A stretch of 23,834 nucleotides of DNA from JBOHTO01 sp050733695 (GCA_050733695.1 JBOHTO010000121.1:1-23834); one strand, 5' to 3'; shown: positions 1-7,470, counted from the stretch's first letter. Program-made: numbers and translations. The notes: generated by a model not told the origin, from the letters alone.

Positions 1-444
1 CTCCCCATCGCCCGCGTCGCCGAAACCACAGAACCGGCCGCGCGCGCCGAGCTCGGCGACTGGTTCCGCTCGCTGTACTTCCGCGGTCTCCGCCTCGCCG
101 GTCTGGAGCCGGAGATCCCCGACGACATCCGCGCCCTCGGCCCCCGCATCGCCGAGCTGGAGGGCGTCGAGCGAGTCATCCTCATCGGTTCGTGGGCACG
201 CGGACACCCGCGCCCGGATAGCGACGTCGATCTCATCATCATACAGCGCGACAATGGAGACAGTGCGCACCAGCGGCTCGCCGTGCTCCAGCATCTTCGC
301 GGCCTCCGGCGCTCCATCGATCCGCACGTCTACTCGCCGGATGAACTGCGCCGCCAGGCCGGAACGCCGGCCAGCTTCCTGAATCACGTCATCCGCGAAG
401 GCATAGTCCTCCATGATGTCGAAGCGGAATCCCGGCGCACATAG
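1..444 (+). CDS. Minimal nucleotidyltransferase-domain protein (5' end cut by window)
   Basis: The frame is open from base 1 to a TAG at 442-444, giving 147 visible residues; the true start lies upstream. The centre carries the DNA polymerase beta-type nucleotidyltransferase signature: VILIGSWARG (about residues 59-68), then SDVDL (74-78), i.e. GS-x(n)-DxD, where the Gly-Ser holds the nucleotide and the aspartates bind metal. A further acidic position sits in the later SIDPHVYSP strand. The size and single domain fit the minimal nucleotidyltransferase (MNT) family, members of which often act as antitoxins with HEPN partners or as stand-alone NMP/AMP transferases. The substrate cannot be told here. 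The downstream gene is not a recognisable HEPN protein, so a toxin-antitoxin role is not supported. Fold assignment is firm; role unknown. Confidence 0.8.
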   Translation, partial: LPIARVAETTEPAARAELGDWFRSLYFRGLRLAGLEPEIPDDIRALGPRIAELEGVERVILIGSWARGHPRPDSDVDLIIIQRDNGDSAHQRLAVLQHLRGLRRSIDPHVYSPDELRRQAGTPASFLNHVIREGIVLHDVEAESRRT

Positions 445-477
445 CTGGCTTGCGCCCGCCCTTGCAGCGGTGGAGCC

Positions 478-1047
478 ATGAACAGACCACCCGACACATC
501 CGACGACGTGTTCGCCGAGCTCCTCCGAAATGTAGATGCATTGCTCGTCGCACCCCGCGGTGTGGATGAGCCGCGCCGATACACCGATGTCGTCTCGGAC
601 CTGCTCGCTTTCCTCGCGCGCGAGATGACCTCGCTCAACGAGCTCAGGCAGGCGGAAGTCCGCAGGTTTCTCGGCTGGCTCGAGAATGAAACGGGGTGCC
701 CGATCGATGCTCTCAGCGGCAAGACCAGGGTACTCGAATATCACGACCAGGCTGGTGGCGCCGACGCCCTGCTCGAAGTGCTCGAGCGAAACTATCCCGG
801 GCGCATCTCGCTCGACGTCAGGCGATCACGCCGCTACGGCGCGCGCAACGCGCACCGGGAGCGTATCGTGGAAGGGTATGCCAGCAGCATGCACGTGCTT
901 GATCCGCTCATGCAGAAGATCGTCCTCACCGACCGGCTCATCGATCAGCTTGTCTATCGGCTCCATGACCTGACGCCGGACGAGATCGCGCTCGTCGAGT
1001 CGACCGTTGGCGAAGGCAGCGCTGCGCCATCCGGCCTGGAATCGTGA
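478..1047 (+). CDS. Stand-alone protein resembling the C-terminal tail of type IIG restriction-modification enzymes
   Basis: This 189-residue protein begins at ATG 478, behind a purine-rich ggtggag. The middle (about residues 40-85) has the pattern FLAREM-x-LN-x(3)-QAEV-x(2)-FLGWLE, then IDALSGKT and an EYH stretch. The end (about 150-178) reads TDRLIDQLVYRLHDLTPDEIALVE. From memory, both segments match the helical C-terminus of Eco57I-like type IIG enzymes and related class I SAM-dependent DNA methyltransferases, which typically end TDxxIDxLVYxLYGLTxEEIxxVE. The nuclease, the methyltransferase motifs (NPPY) and most of the specificity region are absent. It could be a decayed remnant, an exchanged specificity tail or a small independent DNA-binding protein. 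It follows the nucleotidyltransferase by 33 nt and precedes accC by 39 nt. Confidence 0.6.
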   Translation: MNRPPDTSDDVFAELLRNVDALLVAPRGVDEPRRYTDVVSDLLAFLAREMTSLNELRQAEVRRFLGWLENETGCPIDALSGKTRVLEYHDQAGGADALLEVLERNYPGRISLDVRRSRRYGARNAHRERIVEGYASSMHVLDPLMQKIVLTDRLIDQLVYRLHDLTPDEIALVESTVGEGSAAPSGLES

Positions 1048-1061
1048 GTTCGGCAAAGCGC

Positions 1062-1089
1062 CATTGCGAATCGATCCCGCTTCGCAATG
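1062..1089 (+). promoter_or_regulatory. Perfect 9-bp inverted repeat ending on the accC start codon
   Basis: CATTGCGAA (1062-1070) and TTCGCAATG (1081-1089) are exact reverse complements separated by 10 nt. The last three bases of the right arm are the accC ATG. As RNA this would fold the start codon into a stem; as DNA it could be a repressor operator. There is no Shine-Dalgarno-like purine run just before the ATG. Function is inferred. Confidence 0.5.
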
Positions 1090-2631
1090 TTCGATAAGGT
1101 TCTCATCGCCAATCGGGGCGAGATCGCCGTCCGGATCATCCGCGCCTGCCGCGAGCTCGGCGTCCGCTGCGTCGCCGTCTTCAGCGACGCCGATGCACGC
1201 GCGCCCCACGTGCGCGAAGCCGACGAAGCCGTGCACATCGGCCCGCCGCCGTCGAGCGAGAGCTATCTGTGCGGCGATCGAATCATCGATGTCGCCAGAC
1301 GAACCGGTGCCGAGGCGATCCACCCCGGCTACGGCTTCCTCGCCGAGCGCGAGTGGTTCGCCCGCACGGTCGGCGACGCGGGCCTTGTGTTCATCGGACC
1401 GCCACCCGATGCGATCGCTGCGATGGGGAGCAAGACGGCCGCACGCGCACTGGCCATCCGGGCGAATGTACCCGTGGTCCCAGGGACGACGAGCGCCGTT
1501 GCCGACGCCGCGGAAGCCGCGCGCGCGGCCAACGAGTTCGGTTATCCCATCCTGATCAAGGCGGCGGCTGGGGGGGGAGGGAAGGGGATGCGCGTCGCGC
1601 GCGAAGCCGGTAACCTGTCGGGCGCGCTCGACGCGGCCCGCCGCGAGGCGCGCAACGCGTTCGGCGACGACGCGGTCTATGTGGAGAAGTATCTCGACGG
1701 GCCCCGGCACATCGAGATCCAGGTGCTCGGCGACGCCCACGGCAACATGCTCTCGCTCGGCGAGCGCGAGTGCTCCATCCAGCGCCGGCACCAGAAGATG
1801 ATCGAGGAAGCGCCAAGCCCGGCGGTGACTCCGGCTCTGCGGAGCGCGATGGGCGAGACTGCCATCCGGATCGCCCGCGCGGCGGGTTACGTGAACGCGG
1901 GCACGTGCGAGTTCCTGCTCGATCGTGACGGCCGCTTCTACTTTCTCGAGATGAACACGCGCCTTCAGGTCGAGCACCCGGTCACGGAGCTCGTCACCGG
2001 GATAGACATCGTGCAGTGGCAGTTGCGCATCGCTGCGGGCGAGCAGCTCACGCTCAAGCAGGAAGACATTGTGCCCAGGGGATGGGCGATCGAGTGTCGC
2101 ATCACCAGCGAGGATCCGGCGAACGACTTTCTCCCCTCCACGGGACGTGTCGACTACCTGCACGTTCCCGCTGGCCCGGGCGTGCGCTGGGATGCGGGCA
2201 TCGAGACGGGCAGCGAGGTCGGGTTGCACTACGATCCGATGCTGGCCAAGCTCATCGTCTGGGCCCGGACGCGCGATCAGGCCGTAGCCCGCATGCATCG
2301 CGCGCTGCTCGAACTCGTGATCGACGGCGTGGAGAGCTCGCGCCACTTCCATCTCCGCGTGATGGAGGATGCGGACTTCAGTCGTGGCGACCTGTCCATC
2401 CAGTGGCTGGAGCGTCGCCTCCCGTCGCTCCTCGGCGCGGTGCCGCCCGACGCCGGCGTCCAGATCGCCGCACTCGCCGCGACGCTGCTCGCCGAGCGCG
2501 ATCGGAGTGGGGCGGGCGCCGGGGGAGCGCGAACTCGCGGTTTCCGACCGGACCAGGCGACGCCGGACCCGGCCGGGGAGACCGCCGTCGCCGGATGGCT
2601 GCGCGCCGCACGCATCGATGGCGTCCGCTAG
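1087..2631 (+). CDS. accC: Biotin carboxylase subunit of acetyl-/acyl-CoA carboxylase
   Basis: The protein catalyses ATP- and bicarbonate-dependent carboxylation of biotin on its carrier protein, the first half-reaction of acetyl-CoA (or another acyl-CoA) carboxylase in the cytoplasm. The start is fixed by the family-typical N-terminus MFDKVLIANRGEIAVRIIRA. The ATP-grasp glycine loop GGGGKGM lies at 162-168. The family block ERECSIQRRHQKMIEEAPSP follows, and EMNTRLQVEHPVTE carries Arg292, at the same number as the catalytic arginine of E. coli AccC. At 514 residues it is about 65 longer than E. coli AccC. The added C-terminus (about 450-514) resembles the region after the biotin-carboxylase domain in propionyl/methylcrotonyl-CoA carboxylase alpha chains. 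The biotin carrier is encoded two genes downstream. No carboxyltransferase gene is in the window, so the acyl-CoA specificity is undetermined. Confidence 0.93.
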   Translation: MFDKVLIANRGEIAVRIIRACRELGVRCVAVFSDADARAPHVREADEAVHIGPPPSSESYLCGDRIIDVARRTGAEAIHPGYGFLAEREWFARTVGDAGLVFIGPPPDAIAAMGSKTAARALAIRANVPVVPGTTSAVADAAEAARAANEFGYPILIKAAAGGGGKGMRVAREAGNLSGALDAARREARNAFGDDAVYVEKYLDGPRHIEIQVLGDAHGNMLSLGERECSIQRRHQKMIEEAPSPAVTPALRSAMGETAIRIARAAGYVNAGTCEFLLDRDGRFYFLEMNTRLQVEHPVTELVTGIDIVQWQLRIAAGEQLTLKQEDIVPRGWAIECRITSEDPANDFLPSTGRVDYLHVPAGPGVRWDAGIETGSEVGLHYDPMLAKLIVWARTRDQAVARMHRALLELVIDGVESSRHFHLRVMEDADFSRGDLSIQWLERRLPSLLGAVPPDAGVQIAALAATLLAERDRSGAGAGGARTRGFRPDQATPDPAGETAVAGWLRAARIDGVR

Positions 2632-3985
2632 GAGCTCGACTGCCGCGCACCCGGCGCGGACGCTGCAGCTCGAGGTGGAGTCGATCGCCGCGGGCGGCGG
2701 CGGCGTTGCGCGCAGCGAGGGTCTCGTCGTCTTCGTGCCGCGCACGGCACCGGGCGACATCGCGTCGGTGAGCATCGAGACGCGCGGGCGCTTCGCGCGC
2801 GGCCGGCTGGACGGGATCCTGCGGCCCTCGCTCTCTCGCGTTGAACCCGCATGCCGTCACTACACGGTCGATCGCTGCGGCGGCTGCCAGCTCCAGCACA
2901 TGAGTTACGAGGCGCAGCTCGCGGCAAAGGGACGGATCGTGGCCGACACGCTCGCGCGCATCGGGCGCCGTGCGGTCCATCCGCCTGTCGTGCAGCCCAG
3001 CCCGATCTCCTGGCGCTACCGCCGCAAGCTGACGCTCGCCCTGCGACGGCGCGGCGACAACGGCGGCGGTCGCGGCGGCCACTGGATCGCAGGGCTGCAC
3101 CCCTTCGACGACCCCCGCGCCGTCTTCGATCTCCGCGACTGTCCGATCACTGACGAGCGAGTACTCGCAACATGGCGAGAGGTGCTGCGTGCCGGTGAGC
3201 TTTTTCCGGCAGCACGGGAGCTTCGGGGCGCGGTGCAGCTCGTCGGCGACGACGCATCCTTTGTGCTCGAAGGTGGAAGCACGTGGCCCGGCGCCGATCG
3301 CTTCTTCTCCGTGACGCCCTCGCTCGCCTCGCTCTGGTGGAAGCGCGGTGGCGACGAGCGGCGTCCGCGCGAGATGGCCTCGCGCGGGACCCGCCGCTCG
3401 CACTCTGCCTCCTTCACGCAGGTGAACGCCCAGGTCTCGGATGCCGTGCGCGCGCGGGTGCTCGAGCTGGCGCTGGCGCACACGCGTGCTCGCGTGCGTG
3501 CGACGCCGATCGCCGCAGCGACCGCCGCAGCGACCGCCGCAGCGACCGCCACGGTAATCGACGCATACTCCGGCACGGGCGAAGTCGCCATCGAGCTCGC
3601 GCGAAACGGCATCAGTGTCACCGCAATCGAGCTCGACAGCGCGGCCACTCGGCGCTGCGGGGAGCGTCTTCCGCCCCCCTCGCGCGCCCTGGCGGCACGG
3701 GTGGAGGATGCGCTTCCACAGGAACTCCCGGCCGAAGTCGTCCTCGTCAACCCGCCGCGCACGGGGCTGCACCAGCGCGTCACCGCGACACTCGCCCGCG
3801 CGGCTCCCGCGCCGCGCGCGATCGTGTACACGAGCTGCGATCCAGCGACGCTCGCGCGCGACATCGCGCGGATGCCCGGCTTCGCCATCCGATCTCTGGC
3901 CGCCTTCGACATGTTCCCGCAGACCGCGCACGTCGAAGTGGTCTGCGAGCTCGTCCCGGCCACGGCCGGCGAGGATCCGGAGTGA
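2618..3985 (+). CDS. rlmD: TrmA/RlmD-family 23S rRNA (uracil-C5) methyltransferase
   Basis: This 455-residue SAM-dependent enzyme should methylate C5 of a uridine in RNA, most likely 23S rRNA. A TRAM-like N-terminal domain (about 16-70) binds RNA. Cys79, Cys87, Cys90 and Cys175 match the four [4Fe-4S] ligands of RlmD. SAM motif I is DAYSGTGE, the substrate motif is NPPRTGL, and YTSCDPATLARD contains the expected nucleophile Cys407. ATG 2618 overlaps the end of accC by 14 nt without a visible ribosome-binding site, which implies translational coupling. An Ala/Thr-rich stretch from a 12-bp DNA repeat lies just before motif I. Whether the target is the RlmD or RlmC uridine, or a tRNA (TrmA), cannot be decided from sequence alone; the TRAM domain and cluster favour RlmD/RlmC. 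Its place between two carboxylase genes is unusual. Confidence 0.85.
   Translation: MASARSSTAAHPARTLQLEVESIAAGGGGVARSEGLVVFVPRTAPGDIASVSIETRGRFARGRLDGILRPSLSRVEPACRHYTVDRCGGCQLQHMSYEAQLAAKGRIVADTLARIGRRAVHPPVVQPSPISWRYRRKLTLALRRRGDNGGGRGGHWIAGLHPFDDPRAVFDLRDCPITDERVLATWREVLRAGELFPAARELRGAVQLVGDDASFVLEGGSTWPGADRFFSVTPSLASLWWKRGGDERRPREMASRGTRRSHSASFTQVNAQVSDAVRARVLELALAHTRARVRATPIAAATAAATAAATATVIDAYSGTGEVAIELARNGISVTAIELDSAATRRCGERLPPPSRALAARVEDALPQELPAEVVLVNPPRTGLHQRVTATLARAAPAPRAIVYTSCDPATLARDIARMPGFAIRSLAAFDMFPQTAHVEVVCELVPATAGEDPE
3512..3547 (+). repeat. Three tandem copies of a 12-bp unit inside the rRNA methyltransferase gene
   Basis: The unit gccgcagcgacc is repeated three times without mismatch, and a partial fourth copy begins at 3548. 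Because 12 is a multiple of 3, gain or loss of units keeps the frame and changes only an Ala-Ala-Ala-Thr linker ahead of the SAM-binding motif. Confidence 0.9.
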
Positions 3986-4494
3986 AGTACGTCGTGCGAG
4001 TGAACGGCCGCACGGTAGAGGTGACGATCGATGCAGCGGGTGTGCGGGTCGATGACGTCCCCGTCGATGCGCGGCTCGCGGATGTGGAGGGAACGCCGGT
4101 CAGCATGCTCACGATCGGGAACGAGGTGCATCGCGTGATCGTTCGTCGCGGCCGCAGCCGGGGAAGCTACGCCCTCGATATCGGCGGCTTCCGGTATGAC
4201 GTGGAGGCACTCGACGAGCGCACGCGCACCATACGCGAACTCACTGCCGCATCTGCGACACCTGCTGGCCCGGCGCCCCTTGTTGCCCCAATGCCGGGAC
4301 TGATCGTGCGTGTGACGGTCAGTGCTGGAGACAGCGTTCGCGCGGGCCAGCCACTTGTTGTCATGGAGGCGATGAAGATGGAGAACGAGCTGCGCGCGCC
4401 CGCCGCCGGCACGGTCCGCACGATCACGGCCGTCGCTGGAGCGGCGGTGGAGAAGGGAGCAGTCCTCGTCGAGCTGGATCCTCCCGCATCTTGA
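3982..4494 (+). CDS. Biotin carboxyl carrier protein (acyl-CoA carboxylase biotinyl subunit)
   Basis: The 170-residue protein carries biotin between the carboxylase and carboxyltransferase sites. The C-terminal biotinyl domain (about 95-167) has the diagnostic PMPG turn and the EAMKMEN motif, with Lys132 as the biotinylation site. The N-terminal half is a beta-rich segment seen in carrier parts of propionyl-CoA/pyruvate-type carboxylases and unlike E. coli AccB's Pro/Ala linker. The GTG start at 3982 overlaps the preceding TGA (GTGA, 4 nt). A GAGGA Shine-Dalgarno at 3971-3975, six bases upstream, lies inside the preceding gene. With accC it would form a split alpha chain of an acyl-CoA carboxylase. 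Alternatives such as a decarboxylase carrier are possible because no carboxyltransferase is visible. Confidence 0.88.
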   Translation: MKYVVRVNGRTVEVTIDAAGVRVDDVPVDARLADVEGTPVSMLTIGNEVHRVIVRRGRSRGSYALDIGGFRYDVEALDERTRTIRELTAASATPAGPAPLVAPMPGLIVRVTVSAGDSVRAGQPLVVMEAMKMENELRAPAAGTVRTITAVAGAAVEKGAVLVELDPPAS

Positions 4495-4520
4495 CGCCGG
4501 CCGCGCTGGCGCCGTATTGA
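4491..4520 (+). promoter_or_regulatory. Weak sigma70-like promoter candidate for the S9 peptidase gene
   Basis: TTGACG at 4491-4496 overlaps the carrier-protein stop codon and is followed after 18 bp by TATTGA at 4515-4520. Only the -35 box matches well. The location, in the sole gap before a separately initiated gene, is the main support. Confidence 0.3.
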
Positions 4521-4560
4521 TATCACCTGTCTGCGCCACCAAACGCTCGAGGATACCCTG

Positions 4561-6681
4561 ATGCCACGCTTTCGCTGTGCCCGATCGGTCGCGCTTCCAG
4601 CGCGTATCTCCCGCGCTTTGCCTGTCGCGGTCGTGCTCGCCGCATTCGCCGCCGCGCCAGCGGTCGCGATCTCGCAGGAAACGCCCTCCGACACGCTTCT
4701 CACTGTGGACCACTATCTCGACTACGAGACCGTCTCCGGTCCCAGCATCTCCCCCGACGGCTCGCGCATCATCTACACGCGCCGCTGGGTGAACACGCTC
4801 GAGGACAAGTGGGAGTCCGCGCTCTGGATCATGAACGCCGATGGGTCGAGGAACCGCTTTCTCACGAAGGGCGGCGGGGCCGTATGGTCGCCCGACGGAA
4901 CACGGATCGCCTACATCGCAGAAGGTGATCCCAAGGGGCCAGAGATATTCGTTCGCTGGGTGGATGCCGAGGGTGCGAGCTCGCAGATAACGCATCTGGA
5001 GGAATCGCCACAGGACGTGCGCTGGTCGCCGGATGGCGAATCGGTCGGCTTCGCGATGTTCGTTCCGAAGTCCGACCCGTGGAAGATCGATATGCCATCG
5101 GCGCCGAAGGAAGCCAAGTGGACCAAGGCTCCGCGACTCGTGCAATCGCTGCACTTCCGCCAGGATCGTCGCGGCTTCTCGGAATCAGGCAACATTCACC
5201 TCTTCGTCGTTCCCGCCGACGGCGGGACGGCCCGCCAGATCACATCGGGCGACTGGAGCGTTGGCGCCCGCTTCGATGCTCTTTCCGGATCGGTCGGATG
5301 GGACTGGATGCCCGACGGACGCACAATCGTTGTCGACGGAATGAAAGATTCCACCGCCGACATGAACTACCGCAGCTCGAACATCTACGCGGTGACGGTC
5401 GAAACCGGTGACGTGCGACGCCTCACACCAAGCGACGGCGTGTGGAACAGTCCGGTAGTCTCGCCCGACGGGAAGCGGATCGCGTTCACGGGGTATCCGG
5501 CAACCAGGGCGAGCTACGAGGCCGAGGCGCTGTACGTGATGGACGCCGATGGCAGCGACATGCGCACGGTCTCCGGCGACCTCGATCGCGATCCGTCGGG
5601 TCTGGAATGGGGTGCCGACAGCCGCGGCGTCTACTTCTCCGCGGGCGACCGCGGTACGTCGAACATTCTCTTCGCCTCGACCGGCGGCGATCTCCGCCAC
5701 GTCACCGAAGGAACGCATATGCTCTCGCTCGGCGATATCTCTCGCGACGGCGTGGCCGTGGGAGTGCGAACGAGCTTTCACGCGCCGCCGGACATCGTCC
5801 GCATCGGGCTCCGCGACGGCCGCATCGCCCAGCTCACGGATGTCAACGCTGACTTGCTCGGGCGAATCCGGCTCGGTGCCGTCGAGGAGATATGGTATCC
5901 CTCGACCGGTGGCGCACGCATTCAGGGCTGGATCGTGAAGCCGCCCTCGTTCGATCCGTCGAGAAGATATCCGCTCATACTGGAGATACACGGCGGTCCG
6001 CACGGGATGTACAACGTCGGCTTCAACTACATGTTCCAGAACTTCGCGGCGAACGACTATGTCGTCCTCTATACCAATCCGCGGGGAAGCACAGGCTACG
6101 GCAGCGAGTTCGGTAACGCGATCGAGCGCGCGTATCCGAGCGTTGACTATGATGATCTCATGGCCGGCGTCGACACGGTCGTTGCTCGCGGTTACATCGA
6201 CGAGAGCAGAATGTACGTCGGCGGCTGCTCCGGAGGTGGCGTCCTGTCGAGCTGGGTGATCGGCCACACTGATCGCTTCGCGGCGGCGGCGGTCCGCTGC
6301 CCCGTCACGAACTGGCTCAGCATGGCCGGCCAGACCGATATCCCGCTCTTCACCTACAACTTCTTCGAAGTGCCCTTCTGGGAGGATCCGAAGCGATGGC
6401 TGGAGCAATCGCCTCTCATGTACGTGGGGAGCGTGACGACCCCGACGCTCGTCATGACGGGTGAGCTCGATCTGCGCACCCCGATGCCGCAGTCGGAGGA
6501 GTACTACGCCGCCCTGAGGATGCGTGGAATCCCCGCCGCCCTGCTTCGCTTCGAGGGCGAGTATCACGGCACCGGTTCGAAGCCATCCAACTACATGCGC
6601 ACCCTGCTCTACATGATGAGCTGGTACGAACGCTGGACGGAGGAGGGAAGGACGCCGGTCGCGGCCGCAGCGTCCCGCTGA
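4561..6681 (+). CDS. Secreted S9-family (prolyl oligopeptidase-like) serine peptidase
   Basis: This 706-residue protein begins with a Sec-type signal peptide: an Arg-rich start, then a hydrophobic Ala/Val stretch to about residue 36, with likely cleavage after AVA. It is therefore exported to the periplasm or surface. The N-terminal part (about 50-430) has TolB/PD40-like beta-propeller blades with repeated SPDG motifs. The C-terminal part is an alpha/beta hydrolase. Ser557 sits in GGCSGGG (G-x-S-x-G), with Asp637 in TGELDLRTP and His669 in EGEYHGTG, the order and spacing expected of a catalytic triad. Such enzymes cleave short peptides, often as dipeptidyl- or acylaminoacyl-peptidases; the exact specificity is not readable here. 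ATG 4561 is preceded by GAGGA at 4549-4553. The gene stands alone between the carboxylase cluster and a convergent lipoprotein gene. Confidence 0.9.
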   Translation: MPRFRCARSVALPARISRALPVAVVLAAFAAAPAVAISQETPSDTLLTVDHYLDYETVSGPSISPDGSRIIYTRRWVNTLEDKWESALWIMNADGSRNRFLTKGGGAVWSPDGTRIAYIAEGDPKGPEIFVRWVDAEGASSQITHLEESPQDVRWSPDGESVGFAMFVPKSDPWKIDMPSAPKEAKWTKAPRLVQSLHFRQDRRGFSESGNIHLFVVPADGGTARQITSGDWSVGARFDALSGSVGWDWMPDGRTIVVDGMKDSTADMNYRSSNIYAVTVETGDVRRLTPSDGVWNSPVVSPDGKRIAFTGYPATRASYEAEALYVMDADGSDMRTVSGDLDRDPSGLEWGADSRGVYFSAGDRGTSNILFASTGGDLRHVTEGTHMLSLGDISRDGVAVGVRTSFHAPPDIVRIGLRDGRIAQLTDVNADLLGRIRLGAVEEIWYPSTGGARIQGWIVKPPSFDPSRRYPLILEIHGGPHGMYNVGFNYMFQNFAANDYVVLYTNPRGSTGYGSEFGNAIERAYPSVDYDDLMAGVDTVVARGYIDESRMYVGGCSGGGVLSSWVIGHTDRFAAAAVRCPVTNWLSMAGQTDIPLFTYNFFEVPFWEDPKRWLEQSPLMYVGSVTTPTLVMTGELDLRTPMPQSEEYYAALRMRGIPAALLRFEGEYHGTGSKPSNYMRTLLYMMSWYERWTEEGRTPVAAAASR

Positions 6682-6754
6682 CCGCTATCGGGGGGCGGCA
6701 CCATATGCAACGCCTGGAACCGCCCCGCCATTCCCGAACCCCCCCAACGGCCGT

Positions 6755-6775
6755 AATTCCCGCGAAAGCGGGAAT
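6755..6775. repeat. Dispersed-type palindrome with 8-bp stem and GAAA loop
   Basis: ATTCCCGC (6756-6763), GAAA (6764-6767) and GCGGGAAT (6768-6775) form a perfect stem-loop. The ATTCCC...GGGAAT core, followed by CCA, is the signature of widespread bacterial intergenic repeats (REP-like; compare Neisseria dRS3). On the minus strand it gives the familiar spurious peptide MDSRFRGN. It lies between two convergent genes and may also act as a bidirectional transcription end. Only one copy is in the window, so its repeat status is from known families. Confidence 0.6.
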
Positions 6776-6825
6776 CCATTTTCGCCTGGGCCGGGTGCGG
6801 GAACCTGGGCTCGCCGCCCATGTAG

Positions 6826-7470
6826 CTACCGCAGCGACACCATCTGCGTCGTCTGCAGTTGCATTGTGCTCCCCGCCGGCAGTACCGCCTCCACATCGCC
6901 CGCGCCCAGCGAGATGATCGTTCCCGCGGCAGCACCCACGGCCGCGCCAATCAGGATGTCGTCGAGCTCGACATCGCCCACGACCGCCCCCAGCACCGCG
7001 CCGGCAGCGGCGCCGATGCCGGCCTTCTGCAGCGTTTCCTGCCTCGTATCACCCTGGCTCTCCAGTTCGGTCGCCTTCACCTGCGCTTCAAAGGGATACG
7101 ACTCTCCGTTGAAAGCGATCCGGTCAAAGTCGAGCCGGATGTACGCATCGTCTCCGACCTGATCCGAATCGTCGAGTCCGGTAACCTTGCCGTACACCAT
7201 CGCGCCGGCGGGGACGACCAGGCCACCATCCCTGGTCCGGACGTCGCTTGCGACAGTCGCCGTGAACTCGTCCCCGACCTCGCTCGACTCCGTGCCGAGC
7301 GCCTCATTGAGTCGCACCGTGATCGCGGCGCCTGCCGGCAGCGCCGTCGTGGTCACCGGCGTGACCTGCGGCTGCGCCTCGACTCCCGACTGCACGCTCG
7401 CCTGCCGCGAGCAACCCGTCGCCGCGACCAGCCCCCCCCCCAATACCATCACCGCTACTGTTCTGAACAT
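6826..7470 (-). CDS. Putative lipoprotein with beta-barrel-like domain and glycine-zipper region
   Basis: I place the start at 7470 (214 residues), because an excellent GGAGGGGCGG ribosome-binding site on the minus strand lies directly upstream. Longer in-frame starts, for example at 7488, lack one. A hydrophobic signal ends in VAATGC with Cys20, a plausible though not ideal lipobox. Residues about 45-140 contain PAGAAITVRL and VVPAGAMVYGKV. This pattern is seen in envelope proteins with a TrbI-like beta fold. Residues about 145-190 are a glycine-zipper stretch (GIGAAAGAVLGAVVG), then a final beta segment. It is probably membrane-associated and of unknown function. A run of ten G on the coding strand encodes Gly11-Gly13 within the signal peptide. 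It is divergent from rplM and convergent with the S9 peptidase gene. Confidence 0.75.
   Translation of the reverse strand: MFRTVAVMVLGGGLVAATGCSRQASVQSGVEAQPQVTPVTTTALPAGAAITVRLNEALGTESSEVGDEFTATVASDVRTRDGGLVVPAGAMVYGKVTGLDDSDQVGDDAYIRLDFDRIAFNGESYPFEAQVKATELESQGDTRQETLQKAGIGAAAGAVLGAVVGDVELDDILIGAAVGAAAGTIISLGAGDVEAVLPAGSTMQLQTTQMVSLR
7432..7441 (-). repeat. Ten-base homopolymeric G tract in the lipoprotein signal-peptide codons
   Basis: Ten consecutive C on the + strand read as G on the coding strand and supply codons for Gly11-Gly13 of the lipoprotein. Tracts of this length are prone to slipped-strand mispairing, and a single-base change would shift the frame 30-odd bases into the gene. 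Confidence 0.85.

Noticed and set aside
478..1047. Possible HEPN toxin, based on an R-x(6)-H string (RYGARNAH) beside a nucleotidyltransferase
   Set aside because: The short motif is weak, and the rest of the protein fits restriction-enzyme C-terminal helices much better.
1570..1577. Run of eight G in accC
   Set aside because: It encodes the conserved glycine loop of the ATP-grasp fold and is explained by codon choice.
826..6567. Several long open minus-strand frames across the carboxylase, methyltransferase and peptidase genes
   Set aside because: They lie antisense to strongly recognised genes, give low-complexity Arg/Ala/His-rich proteins with no motifs, and are expected from high GC codon use.
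6609..6950. Minus-strand peptide containing MDSRFRGN
   Set aside because: This is the well-known spurious translation of the ATTCCCGC-type palindrome, not a gene.
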